NCBI RefSeq assembly: GCF_041381155.1
Contig: NC_091134.1
Coordinates: 69,110,469-69,174,468, forward strand
Source of the DNA: Argopecten irradians
Taxonomy: Eukaryota > Mollusca > Bivalvia > Pectinida > Pectinidae
Reading direction: 5' to 3'
Length of the DNA stretch: 64,000 bases
Part shown: positions 23,383-37,500 of the stretch, in pieces
Numbering within the stretch: the stretch's first letter is position 1
How the letters are laid out: every line of letters begins with the position of its first letter
Position numbers and translations under genes: made by a program
Notes under the pieces: generated by a model
Seen by the model: the letters and a program-made list of their open reading frames with translations, nothing else
What the model was told of the DNA's origin: nothing
Databases searched by the model: none

Positions 23383-24376
23383 ATCTCCAATATATCTAGA
23401 TAAGAGCAGTGTAAAGCTTTGTCAGACTGTCACGTCTACAAATGCTTTCTGCGTCTCTTATATGGAAGTGATATAGCTAAACCACAATCGGCTAAGGTCA
23501 GACAACTCTACACCAATACATATGGGCCTGGGGCGCATTTCACGATAGTCGTTCACGCCTCAAGATGAACAGCAGACATTATTTGTTTACATGTTGTCTC
23601 TATTTTAAAAAATGAAAAATCTACCTTTCTATCTTTATCGTGTTTGGTATGGTTATGCAATTAACTATCGTGATGTACATATCATTAACAATGAAAATTC
23701 TGTATATTTAAGTCCTACCAAATCATTCATAACTTTCAGTATTGGAAAACCTGACCAATATTTCAGTCATTTATATCATCTAGAACCCCATCGGTGCCCC
23801 TGTAGATGTTGTTGGTGCTCCATAATTGTGTCTGAGTTTTTGTCACCTGCATTTGTCTTCGTTCCCATATTTAACAGCCTACAGTAGACCAGCCTGTAGA
23901 TAAGAACGCCTGTCTGCAGTAGCGCGGTGCACACTCTAGTCCGCCCATCATTCTCTACGTACATCAAAGTGCGATCGGCTAAACACTTCCTCCTGTTGTT
24001 TACATGTTCCATTATGTAATCAATTATTACTCAAGAAAATTTCCTATTGATATAATTAATGCCTAACTAGGCGTATGGCAAAATATGATGTGTACCTAGT
24101 TGTACTAGTTCAGGGTCAACTATAACTAAATACCTAAGCTATGTCGTAATATGTCTTCTTATTTCCTAGAAAGCGTACTGACAATTTATATTTCAGTTGT
24201 GGAGACTAATTGGTGCAAATATCATATTTAAATGATCATCTTATAACATTTAATACAGCCTTAGACAGAAGGACAGAATTTGTGGCATATGTAAGTAACT
24301 GATGTTTTCATACAGAAAATAATAATAATTTCAATCTTATTTTATGTTCAGGTTCTGTTGAAGCTACTTTGTATCT
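23383..24376. other. Upstream region of the clusterin-like gene
   Basis: Contains the TATA-like box near 23460. A 78-codon minus-strand frame at 23776-24012 has no recognisable domain and no clear link to a gene, so I do not call it. The 67-bp satellite begins at the right edge, about 1 kb from the start codon. Confidence 0.4.
23455..23464 (-). promoter_or_regulatory. TATA-like box of the clusterin-like gene
   Basis: CATATAAGAG on the minus strand lies about 75 bp before the clusterin-like ATG, which fits a TATA box with transcription starting near 23430 and a short 5' UTR. Confidence 0.4.
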
Positions 24377-27300
24377 AGTATCATGGCTCACCAAAGATCT
24401 CCAAAACATACATCACGTTAAGCTGCTTGTTTGTTTATTATCTAGTATCATGGCTCACCAAAGATCTCCAAAACATATATCACGTTAAGCTGCTTGTTTA
24501 TATGTTAACTAGTATCATGGCTCACCAAAGATCTCCAAAACATATATCACGTTAAGCTGCTTGTTTGTATATTATCTAGTATCATGGCTCACCAAAGATC
24601 TCCAAAACATATATCACGTTAAGCTGCTTGTTTGTATATTATCTAGTATCATGGCTCATCAAAGATCTCCAAAACATATATCATGTTAAGCTGCTTGTTT
24701 ATATGTTATCTAGTATCATGGCTCACCAAAGATCTCCGAAACATATATCACGTTAAGCTGCTTGTTTATACGTTAACTAGTATCATGGCTCACCAAAGAT
24801 CTCCAAAACATATATCATGTTAAGCTGCTTGTTTATACGTTAACTAGTATCATGGCTCACCAAAGATCTCCAAAACATATATCATGTTAAGCTGCTTGTT
24901 TATATGTTAACTAGTATCATGGCTCACCAAAGATCTCCAAAACATATATCATGTTAAGCTGCTTGTTTATATGTTATCTAGTATCATGGCTCACCAAAGA
25001 TCTCCAAAATATATATCATGTTAAGCTGCTTGTTTGTTTATTATCTAGTATCATGGCTCACCAAAGATCTCCAAAACATATATCATGTTAAGCTGCTTGT
25101 TTATACGTTAACTAGTATCATGGCTCACCAAAGATCTCCAAAACATATATCACGTTAAGCTGCTTGTTTATACGTTAACTAGTATCATGGCTCACCAAAG
25201 ATCTCCAAAACATACATCACGTTAAGCTGCTTGTTTGTTTATTATCTAGTATCATGGCTCACCAAAGATCTCCAAAACATACATCACGTTAAGCTGCTTG
25301 TTTGTATATTATCTAGTATCATGGCTCACCAAAGATCTCCAAAACATATATCACGTTAAGCTGCTTGTTTGTTTATTATCTAGTATCATGGCTCACCAAA
25401 GATCTCCAAAACATATATCACGTTAAGCTGCTTGTTTGTTTATTATCTAGTATCATGGCTCACCAAAGATCTCCAAAACATACATCACGTTAAGCTGCTT
25501 GTTTGTATATTATCTAGTATCATGGCTCACCAAAGATCTCCAAAACATATATCACGTTAAGCTGCTTGTTTATATGTTAACTAGTATCATGGCTCACCAA
25601 AGATCTCCAAAACATATATCACGTTAAGCTGCTTGTTTATATGTTAACTAGTATCATGGCTCACCAAAGATCTCCAAAACATATATCACGTTAAGCTGCT
25701 TGTTTATACGTTAACTAGTATCATGGCTCACCAAAGATCTCAAAAACATACATCACGTTAAGCTGCTTGTTTGTTTATTATCTAGTATCATGGCTCACCA
25801 AAGATCTCCAAAACATATATCACGTTAAGCTGCTTGTTTGTATATTATCTAGTATCATGGCTCACCAAAGATCTCCAAAACATACATCACGTTAAGCTGC
25901 TTGTTTGTTTGTTATCTAGTATCATGGCTCACCAAAGATCTCCAAAACATATATCACGTTAAGCTGCTTGTTTGTATATTATCTAGTATCATGGCTCACC
26001 AAAGATCTCCAAAACATACATCATGTTAAGCTGCTTGTTTGTATATTATCTAGTATCATGGCTCACCAAAGATCTCCAAAACATACATCACGTTAAGCTG
26101 CTTGTTTGTATATTATCTAGTATCATGGCTCACCAAAGATCTCCAAAACATACATCACGTTAAGCTGCTTGTTTGTATATTATCTAGTATCATGGCTCAC
26201 CAAAGATCTCCAAAACATATATCACGTTAAGCTGCTTGTTTGTATATTATCTAGTATCATGGCTCACCAAAGATCTCCAAAACATATATCATGTTAAGCT
26301 GCTTGTTTGTATATTATCTAGTATCATGGCTCACCAAAGATCTCCAAAACATACATCACGTTAAGCTGCTTGTTTGTATATTATCTAGTATCATGGCTCA
26401 CCAAAGATCTCCAAAACATACATCACGTTAAGCTGCTTGTTTGTTTATTATCTAGTATCATGGCTCACCAAAGATCTCCAAAACATATATCATGTTAAGC
26501 TGCTTGTTTATATGTTATCTAGTATCATGGCTCACCAAAGATCTCCAAAACATATATCATGTTAAGCTGCTTGTTTGTATATTATCTAGTATCATGGCTC
26601 ACCAAAGATCTCCAAAACATACATCACGTTAAGCTGCTTGTTTGTATATTATCTAGTATCATGGCTCACCAAAGATCTCCAAAACATATATCACGTTAAG
26701 CTGCTTGTTTGATATTATCTAGTATCATGGCTCACCAAAGATCTCCAAAACATATATCACGTTAAGCTGCTTGTTTGTATATTATCTAGTATCATGGCTC
26801 ACCAAAGATCTCCAAAACATATATCATGTTAAGCTGCTTGTTTATACGTTAACTAGTATCATGGCTCACCAAAGATCTCCAAGACATATATCACGTTAAG
26901 CTGCTTGTTTGTATATTATCTAGTATCATGGCTCACCAAAGATCTCCAAAACATATATCACGTTAAGCTGCTTGTTTATATGTTAACTAGTATCATGGAT
27001 CACCAAAGATCTCCAAAACATATATCACGTTAAGCTGCTTGTTTATATGTTAACTAGTATCATGGCTCACCAAAGATCTCAAAAACATATATCACGTTAA
27101 GCTGCTTGTTTGTATATTATCTAGTATCATGGCTCACCAAAGATCTCCAAAACATACATCACGTTAAGCTGCTTGTTTGTATATTATCTAGTATCATGGC
27201 TCACCAAAGATCTCCAAAACATATATCATGTTAAGCTGCTTGTTTGTATATTATCTAGTATCATGGCTCACCAAAGATCTCCAAAACATACATCACGTTA

Positions 27301-28919
27301 AGCTGCTTGTTTATATGTGATCTAGTATCATGGCTCACCAAAGATCTCCAAAACATATATCATGTTAAGCTGCTTGTTTGTATATTATCTAGTATCATGG
27401 CTCACCAAAGATCTCCAAAACATACATCACGTTAAGCTGCTTGTTTATACGTTAACTAGTATCATGGCTCACCAAAGATCTCCAAAACATATATCATGTT
27501 AAGCTGCTTGTTTGTATATTATCTAGTATCATGGCTCACCAAAGATCTCCAAAACATATATCACGTTAAGCTGCTTGTTTGTATATTATCTAGTATCATG
27601 GCTCACCAAAGATCTCCAAAACATATATCACGTTAAGCTGCTTGTTTGTATATTATCTAGTATCATGGCTCACCAAAGATCTCCAAAACATACATCACGT
27701 TAAGCTGCTTGTTTATATGTTATCTAGTATCATGGCTCACCAAAGATCTCCAAAACATATATCATGTTAAGCTGCTTGTTTGTATATTATCTAGTATCAT
27801 GGCTCACCAAAGATCTCCAAAACATACATCACGTTAAGCTGCTTGTTTATATGTTATCTAGTATCATGGCTCACCAAAGATCTCCAAAACATATATCATG
27901 TTAAGCTGCTTGTTTGTATATTATCTAGTATCATGGCTCACCAAAGATCTCCAAAACATACATCACGTTAAGCTGCTTGTTTATACGTTAACTAGTATCA
28001 TGGCTCACCAAAGATCTCCAAAACATATATCATGTTAAGCTGCTTGTTTGTATATTATCTAGTATCATGGCTCACCAAAGATCTCAAAAACATATATCAC
28101 GTTAAGCTGCTTGTTTGTATATTATCTAGTATCATGGCTCACCAAAGATCTCCAAAACATATATCACGTTAAGCTGCTTGTTTGTATATTATCTAGTATC
28201 ATGGCTCACCAAAGATCTCCAAAACATACATCACGTTAAGCTGCTTGTTTATATGTTATCTAGTATCATGGCTCACCAAAGATCTCCAAAACATATATCA
28301 TGTTAAGCTGCTTGTTTGTATATTATCTAGTATCATGGCTCACCAAAGATCTCCAAAACATATATCACGTTAAGCTGCTTGTTTGTATATTATCTAGTAT
28401 CATGGCTCACCAAAGATCTCCAAAACATATATCACGTTAAGCTGCTTGTTTATACGTTAACTAGTATCATGGCTCACCAAAGATCTCCAAAACATATATC
28501 ACGTTAAGCTGCTTGTTTATATGTTATCTAGTATCATGGCTCACCAAAGATCTCCAAAACATATATCACGTTAAGCTGCTTGTTTGTATATTATCTAGTA
28601 TCATGGCTCACCAAAGATCTCCAAAACATATATCACGTTAAGCTGCTTGTTTATATGTTAACTAGTATCATGGCTCACCAAAGATCTCCAAAACATATAT
28701 CATGTTAAGCTGCTTGTTTGTATATTATCTAGTATCATGGCTCACCAAAGATCTCCAAAACATACATCACGTTAAGCTGCTTGTTTATATGTTAACTAGT
28801 ATCATTGCTCACCAAAGATCTCCAAAACATATATCACGTTAAGCTGCTTGTTTGTATATTAACTAGTATCATGGCTCACCAAAGATCTCCAAAACATATA
28901 TCACGTTAAGCTGCTTGTA
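24377..28919. repeat. 67-bp satellite array, about 68 units
   Basis: Units read AGTATCATGGCTCACCAAAG and onward, repeating every 67 bp with very high identity. Variation is concentrated in one spot (TGTATATTATCT, TGTTTATTATCT, TATATGTTAACT or TATACGTTAACT) plus a CACG/CATG switch. Variants recur in runs, which suggests multi-unit amplification. No ORF spans it. It ends within a unit near 28919. Confidence 0.97.
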
Positions 28920-30650
28920 TGAAAAACACATTAAAACACAATTTAGACGCAAGACGCTAGCTACGTTTTTTATTTTTTGTTGTTGTTGTTGTTGTTGTCG
29001 TCTGACTTTTAAAAATTATAAACATAAACACAAAACAGAAAAGAAACTTAGTTTGTTTACCTATTTGTCTTGAACACATTCCTCTTCCTAAGTCTTTATG
29101 TTTAGTTTTAAAAGAAAAGTATCCGTATATGTCTCATGTATAAATTCCTGTTTATGGTTTTATAAAGTCAGACGCTATCACAATGATAAAACTCTCTGCT
29201 CTAGAAGTTAGTATAATGGATGAATCAGTGTAGTGTACATTGTATATGATTCACGCTTGGATGTGCTCTTTCTTTCAACACATTTATTTTTGCAATGATT
29301 TATATGTTTACATTTCCAAGCAAATGAACATTAACAGTCAACTGAAAGACCATGATGTATACTTATAGTCGGCCAAATTACTTTTAGCCACCAGGCCTAG
29401 AGTACGGTATAGGTAAGATAAATATTACTATATATACCCTTTATGTGAACTTTGGAGTAACAACCCATGTAAACGTAAACCATTTATTTAGAGTTACTTC
29501 CCCTACCATGGACATGTGTTGGTGCTTACATATATTCAGTACAGAAATAATGCCATATAAACTGTAAAATATACCTTTGGTGTGAAGTGTAACCGAATAC
29601 AATACATACCGATTTCATTTTAATTTATTTTATCAAGAGCATAAATATCATCAGAGAAAACTTGAGCTTGGCCATAAGAGAAAAGTGGTCCCTTCACTTA
29701 AAAATGTTAATACGTAAAAATTGATAAAATACCAGGTTGTGGTTACAACAGTTATGAAGGACACATTATCATCAAAGACAATTAAGGGATGGTCACAAGA
29801 CAAAGGTGGTTCCTTCAGTTAGAAATGTTAAAGTGATGATATAAAATTAACTGATTCGCCCGATGTCAGTATAATGTGGGTAGGGTATGTTGCTTGGTGT
29901 CTTCGGTGGAATGCTTCAATGATATAGCACTATTAAAATGGCATTCTAATGCTCAATTATACTCTGGAGGCTGAGTTTAGAAATGTGCGAATTCTACCTT
30001 TATAAAATATGATCCGACACGTGATTGAGGTCAGGATCGTAGATTAGATCCTTAACATCTCTGTGTACTCATACTTCTAGTGTTTACATAGGGTTCACCA
30101 GAAATAATTTACCCTAAACATGCATAAGAAGTAACCCTAAAACTGCATGTGCCCAGATTATTATATTCCAGGAATTGTACGGGATAAACAAGGCATTTGA
30201 TCAATTCTGAGTTAAAACATTACCTTGTCTTATTTATAAATGCACATTTTATTATTGGCAAATGTTCAATTATGCATCTACTTTTTTGACATATGAAAAA
30301 TGGGTTCGATGTTTACAAAACACATATTTGTATAAATGTGTTACATAAATATACATAACAACGCTCATTCTACATTCTAATCCTTGATATCAGAAGAAAT
30401 ATGAAAAATAATATGTGTTTTACCCTTCGTCTAAGTACTCTATACTTATCCTAAATAGTTCGGTAGTGATCGTTTTACTACTCTACTTCATTTCCAAGAG
30501 AAAATTTGCTAATAACGTCACAAAATGGACGAATTATAAAGACAGTCCCGGAATCTTAAAGCGGTCGGGAAAATCACCATTTAACTGTCAAGGATTTCTC
30601 AATGTCTTTCCTTGCTCTGCGTGATATATTGTGAACATAAAATTGATTAA
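28920..30650. other. AT-rich spacer with a TTG microsatellite and a repeat fragment
   Basis: About seven TTG triplets lie at 28978-28998. No gene is supported. A fragment of the dispersed element also found at 46177 and 55515 lies at about 29855-29950. Confidence 0.5.
29855..29950 (+). mobile_element. Fragment of the long SINE-like element, opposite orientation
   Basis: GTTGCTTGGTGTCTTCGG followed by TGATATAGCACTAT is the reverse complement of the central part of the elements at 46177-46711 and 55515-55814. Only about 95 bp is recognisable. Confidence 0.6.
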
Positions 30651-30654
30651 ACAA

Positions 30655-32250
30655 CAAGAGGCCCAGAGGGCCTGTATCGCTCACATGGTTTGTAATGCCA
30701 AGTAATGTTCTGAATACAGGTTCATTGTTTCTTTTCTTAAGGAATTTTAATATTAACCTCTAAATCCCCTATTGGGCCCCACCCCTCCTGCGCCCGGGGG
30801 GTCAGATTCTGTTCCCCTTCTCACAAGGGTGTTTATGGTCAAATTTGGTCACAATCCAAGCAAAACTCCAGGACAAGTAGCGATTTATAGGATTTACCTC
30901 TATTTCCCCTATTGGGCCCCACCCGTCCTGCCCCCGGGGGCCAGAGCCAAAATTTATACAAGATCTGTTCCCCTTTCCAAAAAGGATGTTTGTGGCCAAA
31001 TTTGGTTACATTCCATTCAGAACTGTATGACTAGTAGCGATTTAAAGGATTTACCTCTATTTCCCCTATTGGGCCCCGCCCCTCCTGCCCCCGGGGGGTC
31101 AGAGCCAAAATTTATACAAAATCTGTTCCCCCTCCCCCAAGGATGTTTGTGGCCAAATTTAGTTACAATCCATGCAGAACTCTATGACTAGTAGCGATTT
31201 AAAGGATTTACCTCTATTTCCCCTATTGGGCCCCGCCCCACCTGCCCCCGGGGGATCAGAGCCAAAATTTATACAAGTTCTGTTCCCCTTCCCCCAAGGA
31301 TGTTTGTGGCCAAATTTGGTTACATACCATTCAGAACTCTATGACAAGTAGCGATTTAAAGGATTTACCTCTATTTCCCCTATTGGGCCCCGCCCCTCCT
31401 GCCCCCGCAGGACCAGAGCCAAAACTTATACAAATTCTGTTCCCCTTCCAAAAAGGATGTTTGTGGCCAAATTTGGTTATATTCCATAAAGAACTCTATG
31501 ACTAGTACAGATTTAAAGGATTTACCTCTATTTCCCCTATTTGGCCCCGCCCCTCCTGCCCCCGGGGGGTCAGAGCCAAAATTTATACAAGTTCTGTTCC
31601 CCCTCCCCCAAGGATGTTTGTGGCCAAATTTGGTTACAATCCATGCAGAACTCTATGACTAGTAGCGATTTAAAGGATTTACCTCTATTTCCCCTATCGG
31701 GCCCCGCCCCTCCTGCCCCCGGGGGGTCAGAGTCAAAATTTATACAAGTTCTGTTCCCCTTCCCCTAAGGATGTTTGTGGCCAAATTTGGTTACATTCCA
31801 TTCAGAACTCTATGACTAGTAGAGATTTAAAGGATTTACCTCTATTTCCCCTATTTGGCCCCGCCCCTCCTGCCCCCCGGGGGGTCAGAGCCAAAATTTA
31901 TACAAGTACTGTTCCCCCTCCCCTAAGAATGTTTGTGGCCAAATTTGGTTACAATCCATGCAGAACTCTATGACTAGTAGCGATTTAAAGGATTTACCTT
32001 TATTTCCCCTATTGGGCCCCGCCCCTCCTGCCCCCGGGGGGTCAGAGTCAAAATTTATACAAGTTCTGTTCCCCTCCCCCAGGGATGTTTGTGGCCAAAT
32101 TTGGTTACAATCCATGCAGAACTCTATGACTAGTAGCGATTTAAATGAAATGTTGACGGACAGACGGACGACGGACGACGACGGACGACGGACGACGGAC
32201 GCCGCGCCATGACATAAGCTTACCGGCCCTTCGGGCCAGGTGAGCTAAAA
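30655..32250 (+). mobile_element. Non-autonomous Helentron/HINE-like element 1
   Basis: The 5' end has ACAAG followed by a hairpin (AGGCCC-AGA-GGGCCT, 30659-30673) and TCGCTCAC. The interior is eight to nine tandem units of about 158 bp (30757-32140), then a GACG/GAC microsatellite (about 32150-32202). The 3' end has a hairpin (GGCCC-TTC-GGGCC, 32225-32237) followed by AGGTGAGCTAA. The GCTCAC/GTGAGC pair forms a short subterminal inverted repeat. Hairpin plus CTAA at the 3' end and a tandem-repeat core are the organisation described for Helentron-derived interspersed elements; the class is my inference. Open frames inside follow the repeat and are not genes. It lies directly beside the 3' end of the gene at 32280. 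Confidence 0.6.
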
Positions 32251-32279
32251 ATGATTTTTGTAAAAGGTATCTGTTAAAT

Positions 32280-33169
32280 TCATCGTGAACTAGGAATCTC
32301 AAAGCGGATCATATGTGTGTTCGCTTTCGGAACAGCTAACAATGTTTTCTGTTGAGAGAGATTTAGCGATCTTCTCCTCTTTCGTTCCTCCTCAAACAAG
32401 TTTGGAGGTAACAGACCTGCGCTCTTTGGCACCGATTTAATCTTCTGTCCAAACACCCGACCTCCATGCTGCTTGTGTGTCTCCCGAAGTCGGGAGTATA
32501 TGTCATTTCCAGTGTAAATTACGTTGCCTCCGTTTTCCTCACTTGGCCGTGTTTTAGTCGGAATATTTACTGTGTCCATTTGCGGGATTTTTATTAAGAG
32601 TTTTTCCAGTTTCTCTGGAGCCACTAACGACCGAGGGTGAACGTCGATGTTTGGAAAGTTTTTACTTTGTTGGTGCGCACTCTTGCTTCGTTTGCGGATC
32701 TGAGTACAGTCTTTACAATAATATGATCCTAGTACTTCGCAGTGTGACATTTGCTGACATTTATCGCCAGTGTATGATTGTCTGGCACATACCTGGCCGT
32801 ACCTTCTCTCTCCTCTAGCACTCACTACCCGGTCTCGGATTTTGTTATGGTAACAGGACGTTGTAGCATTGTTGATGATCTGATAGGCTTTACTTTGTAT
32901 AGCATGCTGTGTTGCTTCGTCGTGAACAGGGGTGTTTGGTCGGGCGAAAACTTGACTTTTCTGCTGACCGATCATCTGTGTCAGTATCCGAAGATTAGTT
33001 TGAAACGCGGCCTTTTCTACCTGGGTTTCTAAGCGGCTATCCAGCATCACTAGTCCTAATGGCCGCGTTCGGCCTCTTCGCCGATGCAACATCCGTCCGG
33101 AAGTAGCTGAAGCTGACTGCGCACGCCTCCTTATCGAACCCGAAGTGCCTAGGACATCATCATTTGAAC
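32280..33169 (-). CDS. Terminal coding exon of an unrecognised basic protein
   Basis: An open frame of 890 nt runs from a good acceptor (CTATTTTCAG, ending at 33170) in phase 1 to TGA at 32280-32282, giving about 296 residues of the C-terminus. It is rich in Arg, Lys, Ser and Gln (for example SIRRRAQSASATSGRM and EEERKRRRSLNLS). It has one Cys/His cluster (DKCQQMSHCEVLGSYYCKDC) that could bind zinc, and no membrane segment. I do not recognise the family. Base composition is clearly richer in GC than its surroundings and the frame stays open, so I believe it is a real exon. Upstream exons were not found; they would lie beyond 33.2 kb, possibly beyond the 8.4-kb satellite. The acceptor side holds a direct repeat of about 27 bp (33190-33243). 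Confidence 0.6.
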
Positions 33170-34579
33170 CTGAAAATAGACAGTAAAAAGCAACGTTGAT
33201 GGAATTGTTGGACAAGGTAACGTTGATGGAATTGTTGGATAAGGACTTTAATAAGATGAAAGTAAATCTGGTACAATGCAAACTGTCTATTATCTGTCCA
33301 GTCATATACAGTAGGTATGGAAATGATTCGTGATGGTGCAATGTATTGCTGACCGTAGGACTTTATTTCATGCATACAAAGATAAGAGGATTATTTCTGT
33401 CTACTGTTTTCCTAAATCAATACCGTTTGTGGATAATATGGCTCATGCTGGTGACACAAAGCTTTGTTCCGTCGCCATTCAGCAGACACACACAAATCGT
33501 TTCAAGTTACAATAAACAGATATCAGGCGTAATAACATTTTCAACAGTTTATGTCATATTTCCGTTTCAAAATATTCATAAAATACAATAAACAAACTTA
33601 TGTATGGAACATATGATTGATAAGATTGGAGTAATATATTGTCTCATGGTTGATATGTAATGTTTCACTAAATCATCAATTGATACCCGATCTGTCTTCA
33701 TCCGATCAAAATCCCTCTCATACTAATTGATAAGGATTATTCCTTGACCCACAATTGTGTATCCAAAATCTTTTGTCATCAATAAGTAATAGTTCCTAAC
33801 AGCATAATGATAAAAGAACCATTTGTCCCAGAAAAGCTAGCGTTCTGTTTCATAACGATAAAAACAAATCAAATCCAGTTCAATCTAAAATTTCTTGTGA
33901 TATTTTGATGATAGCAGTTACAATTTCCCTGTAAGACCGTGAAATCGACTGTACAACATTCCCCCAATCTTCGTCAAGTGTACCAACGTGTCTGTATATT
34001 GGACATCAGTCAACATCAGTCACGACCGCCAATGGTCTAAAACATGTAATATCGTGTCCCTTCGGCATGTTAATATGTATGATACCATCACAACCTAGGA
34101 GTATTCACTTATTTTTTTATTCAGATTAGCCAATAATGGTGTTTGAACATTAACACATTTATTTGTAAGATATTAACGGAGTCGGTGAAACAACTTACGG
34201 TAAGTACTACTATTTACTGTAAATGGCTGGTATTATCTCCTAAACTTATACGGTCTACACTTCATGTTTACTTTCTTTATTTACTCTGGTGGTCGATCAT
34301 TTAAACGTTTATTTAAATTACACCCGGTCGGTGGTTCTTTTATTAGATCTTACCGCCCATCAAACACACCGTGTGGACCCAATATCAGACTATAATATTG
34401 GGTATAAAAGCGCCATTGATGTTAACATGTGTACCCTGTTAATGCGGATCTCAATCAAATGTCCTTTTACAACTGACAACTTCACAGGTTTAAAACGTAA
34501 CAGGCATCACCAACCAGGATTTTCTCCTAATGCTGTTGATATGTACACCACTAATATGTCCCTCGGTCGAATTCCGAAG
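33170..34579. other. Intron or flank upstream of the basic-protein exon
   Basis: A direct repeat of AACGTTGATGGAATTGTTGG occurs twice in 33190-33243. Otherwise AT-rich with no exon I can support. The 50-bp satellite starts at the right edge. Confidence 0.4.
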
Positions 34580-37500
34580 TATATCATAGTCTAATGCAAC
34601 ATAAATGTAGAATCTGTTAAAATGTACTGTATATCATAGTCTATTGCAACATAAAGGTAGAATATGTAACAATGTACTGTATATCAAAGCCTTACGTAAC
34701 ATAAATGTAGAATATGTTACAATGCACAGTAATACATAGTCTAATGCAACATAAAGGTAAAATCTGTTACAATGCACTGTATAGCATAGTCTATTGTAAC
34801 ATAAATGTAGAATCTGTTACAATGAACTGTATATCAAAGCCTTACGTAACATAAATGTAGAATCTGTTACAATGAACTGTAATACATAGTCTATTGCAAC
34901 ATAGATGTAGAATCTGTTACAATGTACTGTATATCATAGTCTAATGCAACATAAATGTAGAATCTGTTACAATGCACTGTACATCATAGTCTAATGCAAC
35001 ATAAATGTAGAATCTGTTATAATGTACTGTATATCATAGTCTAATGCAACATAAAGGTAGAATCTGTTACAATGCACAGTAATACATAGTTTAATGCAAC
35101 ATAAAGGTAGAATCTGTTACAATGTACTGTATATCATAGTCTAATGCAACATAAAGGTAGAATCTGTTACAATGCACAGTAATACATAGTTTAATGCAAC
35201 ATAAAGGTAGAATCTGTTACAATGTACTGTAATACATAGTCTAATGCAACATAAATGTAGAATCTGTTACAATGCACTGTATATCATAGTCTAATGCAAC
35301 ATAAATGTAGAATCTGTTACAATGCACTGTACATCATAGTCTAAGCAAACATAAATGTAGAATCTGTTACAATGCACTGTACATCATAGTCTAATGCAAC
35401 ATAAATGTAGAATCTGTTACAATGTACTGTATATCATAGTCAAATGCAACATAAATGTAGAATCTGTTACAATTCACTGTATATCATAGTCTATTGTAAC
35501 ATAAAGGTAGAATCTGTTACAATGTACTGTATATCATAGTCAAATGCAACATCAATGTAGAATCTGTTACAATGTACTGTATATCATAGTCTAATGCAAC
35601 ACAAATGTAGAATCTGTTACAATGCACTGTATATCATAGTCTAATGCAACACAAATGTAGAATCTGTTACAATGCACTGTATATCATAGTCTAATGCAAC
35701 ACAAATGTAGAATCTGTTACAATGCACTGTATATCATAGTCTAATGCAACAACAATGTAGAATCTGTTACAATCACTGTATATCATAGTCTAATGCAACA
35801 CAAATGTAGAATCTGTTACAATGTACTGTATATCATAGTCTTATGCAACACAAATGTAGAATCTGTTACAATGCACTGTATATCATAGTCTAATGCAACA
35901 TAAATGTAGAATCTGTTACAATGCACTGTATATCATAGTCTAATGCAACACAAATGTAGAATCTGTTACAATGCACTGTATATCATAGTCTAATGCAACA
36001 CAAATGTAGAATCTGTTACAATGTACTGTATATCATAGTCTTATGCAACACAAATGTAGAATCTGTTACAATGCACTGTACATCATAGTCTAATGCAACA
36101 TAAAGGTAGAATCTGTTACATTGAACTGTATATCATAGTCTAATGCAACATAAAGGTAGAATCTGTTACAATGCACTGTATATCATAGTCTAATGCAACA
36201 CAAATGTAGAATCTGTTACATTGAACTGTATATCATAGTCTAATGCAACATAAAGGTAGAATCTGTTACAATGCACTGTATATCATAGTCTAATGCAACA
36301 TAAATGTAGAATCTGTTACATTGAACTGTATATCATAGTCTAATGCAACATAAAGGTAGAATCTGTTACAATGAACTGTATATCATAGTCTAATGCAACA
36401 TAAATGTAGAATCTGTTACAATGCACTGTACATCATAGTCTATCGCAACATAAAGGTAGAATCTGTTACAATGCACTGTATATCATAGTCTATTGTAACA
36501 TAAATGTAGAATCTGTTACAATGTACTGTATATCATAGTCTAATGCAACATAAATGTAGAATCTGTTACAATGTACTGTATATCATAGTCTAATGCAACA
36601 TAAATGTAGAATCTGTTACAATGTACTGTATATCATAGTCTAATGCAACATAAATGTAGAATCTGTTACAATGTACTGTATATCATAGTCTAATGCAACA
36701 CAAATGTAGAATCTGTTACAATGCACTGTACATCATAGTCTAAGCAAACATAAATGTAGAATCTGTTACAATGTACTGTATATCATAGTCTAATGTAACA
36801 TAAATGTAGAATCTGTTACAATGCACTGTAATACATAGTCTAATGCAACATAAATGTAGAATCTGTTACAATGTACTGTATATCATAGTCTAATGTAACA
36901 TAAATGTAGAATCTGTTACAATGTACTGTATATCATAGTCTAATGTAACATAAATGTAGAATCTGTTACAATGTACTGTATATCATAGTCTAATGCAACA
37001 TAAATGTAGAATCTGTTACAATGTACTGTATATCATAGTCTAATGTAACATAAATGTAGAATCTGTTACAATGCACTGTAATACATAGTCTAATGCAACA
37101 TAAATGTAGAATCTGTTACAATGAACTGTATATCATAGTCTAATGCAACATAAATGTAGAATCTGTTACAATGTACTGTATATCATAGTCTAAGCAAACA
37201 TAAATGTAGAATCTGTTACAATGCACTGTACATCATAGTCTAAGCAAACATAAATGTAGAATCTGTTACAATGTACTGTATATCATAGTCTAATGCAACA
37301 TAAATGTAGAATCTGTTACAATGTACTGTAATACATAGTCTAATGCAACACAAATGTAGAATCTGTTACAATGTACTGTAATACATAGTCTAATGCAACA
37401 TAAATGTAGAATCTGTTACAATGTACTGTAATACATAGTCTAATGCAACATAAATGTAGAATCTGTTACAATGCACTGTAATACATAGTCTAATGCAACA

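Noticed and set aside
23776-24012. 78-codon minus-strand frame starting MEHVNNRRKC
   Set aside because: No recognisable domain, no convincing donor, and the clusterin-like gene has its own signal-peptide start 390 bp further on.
24377-28919. CRISPR-like array of regular repeats
   Set aside because: Units are continuous tandem copies without unique spacers, and the context is eukaryotic; it is a satellite.
30772-32212. Several Pro/Gly-rich frames on both strands
   Set aside because: They are translations of the 158-bp tandem core of the Helentron-like element and change frame with each length change.
34289-34594. 101-codon + strand frame before the 50-bp satellite
   Set aside because: No domain, no splice context and AT-rich codon use; it runs into the first satellite unit.
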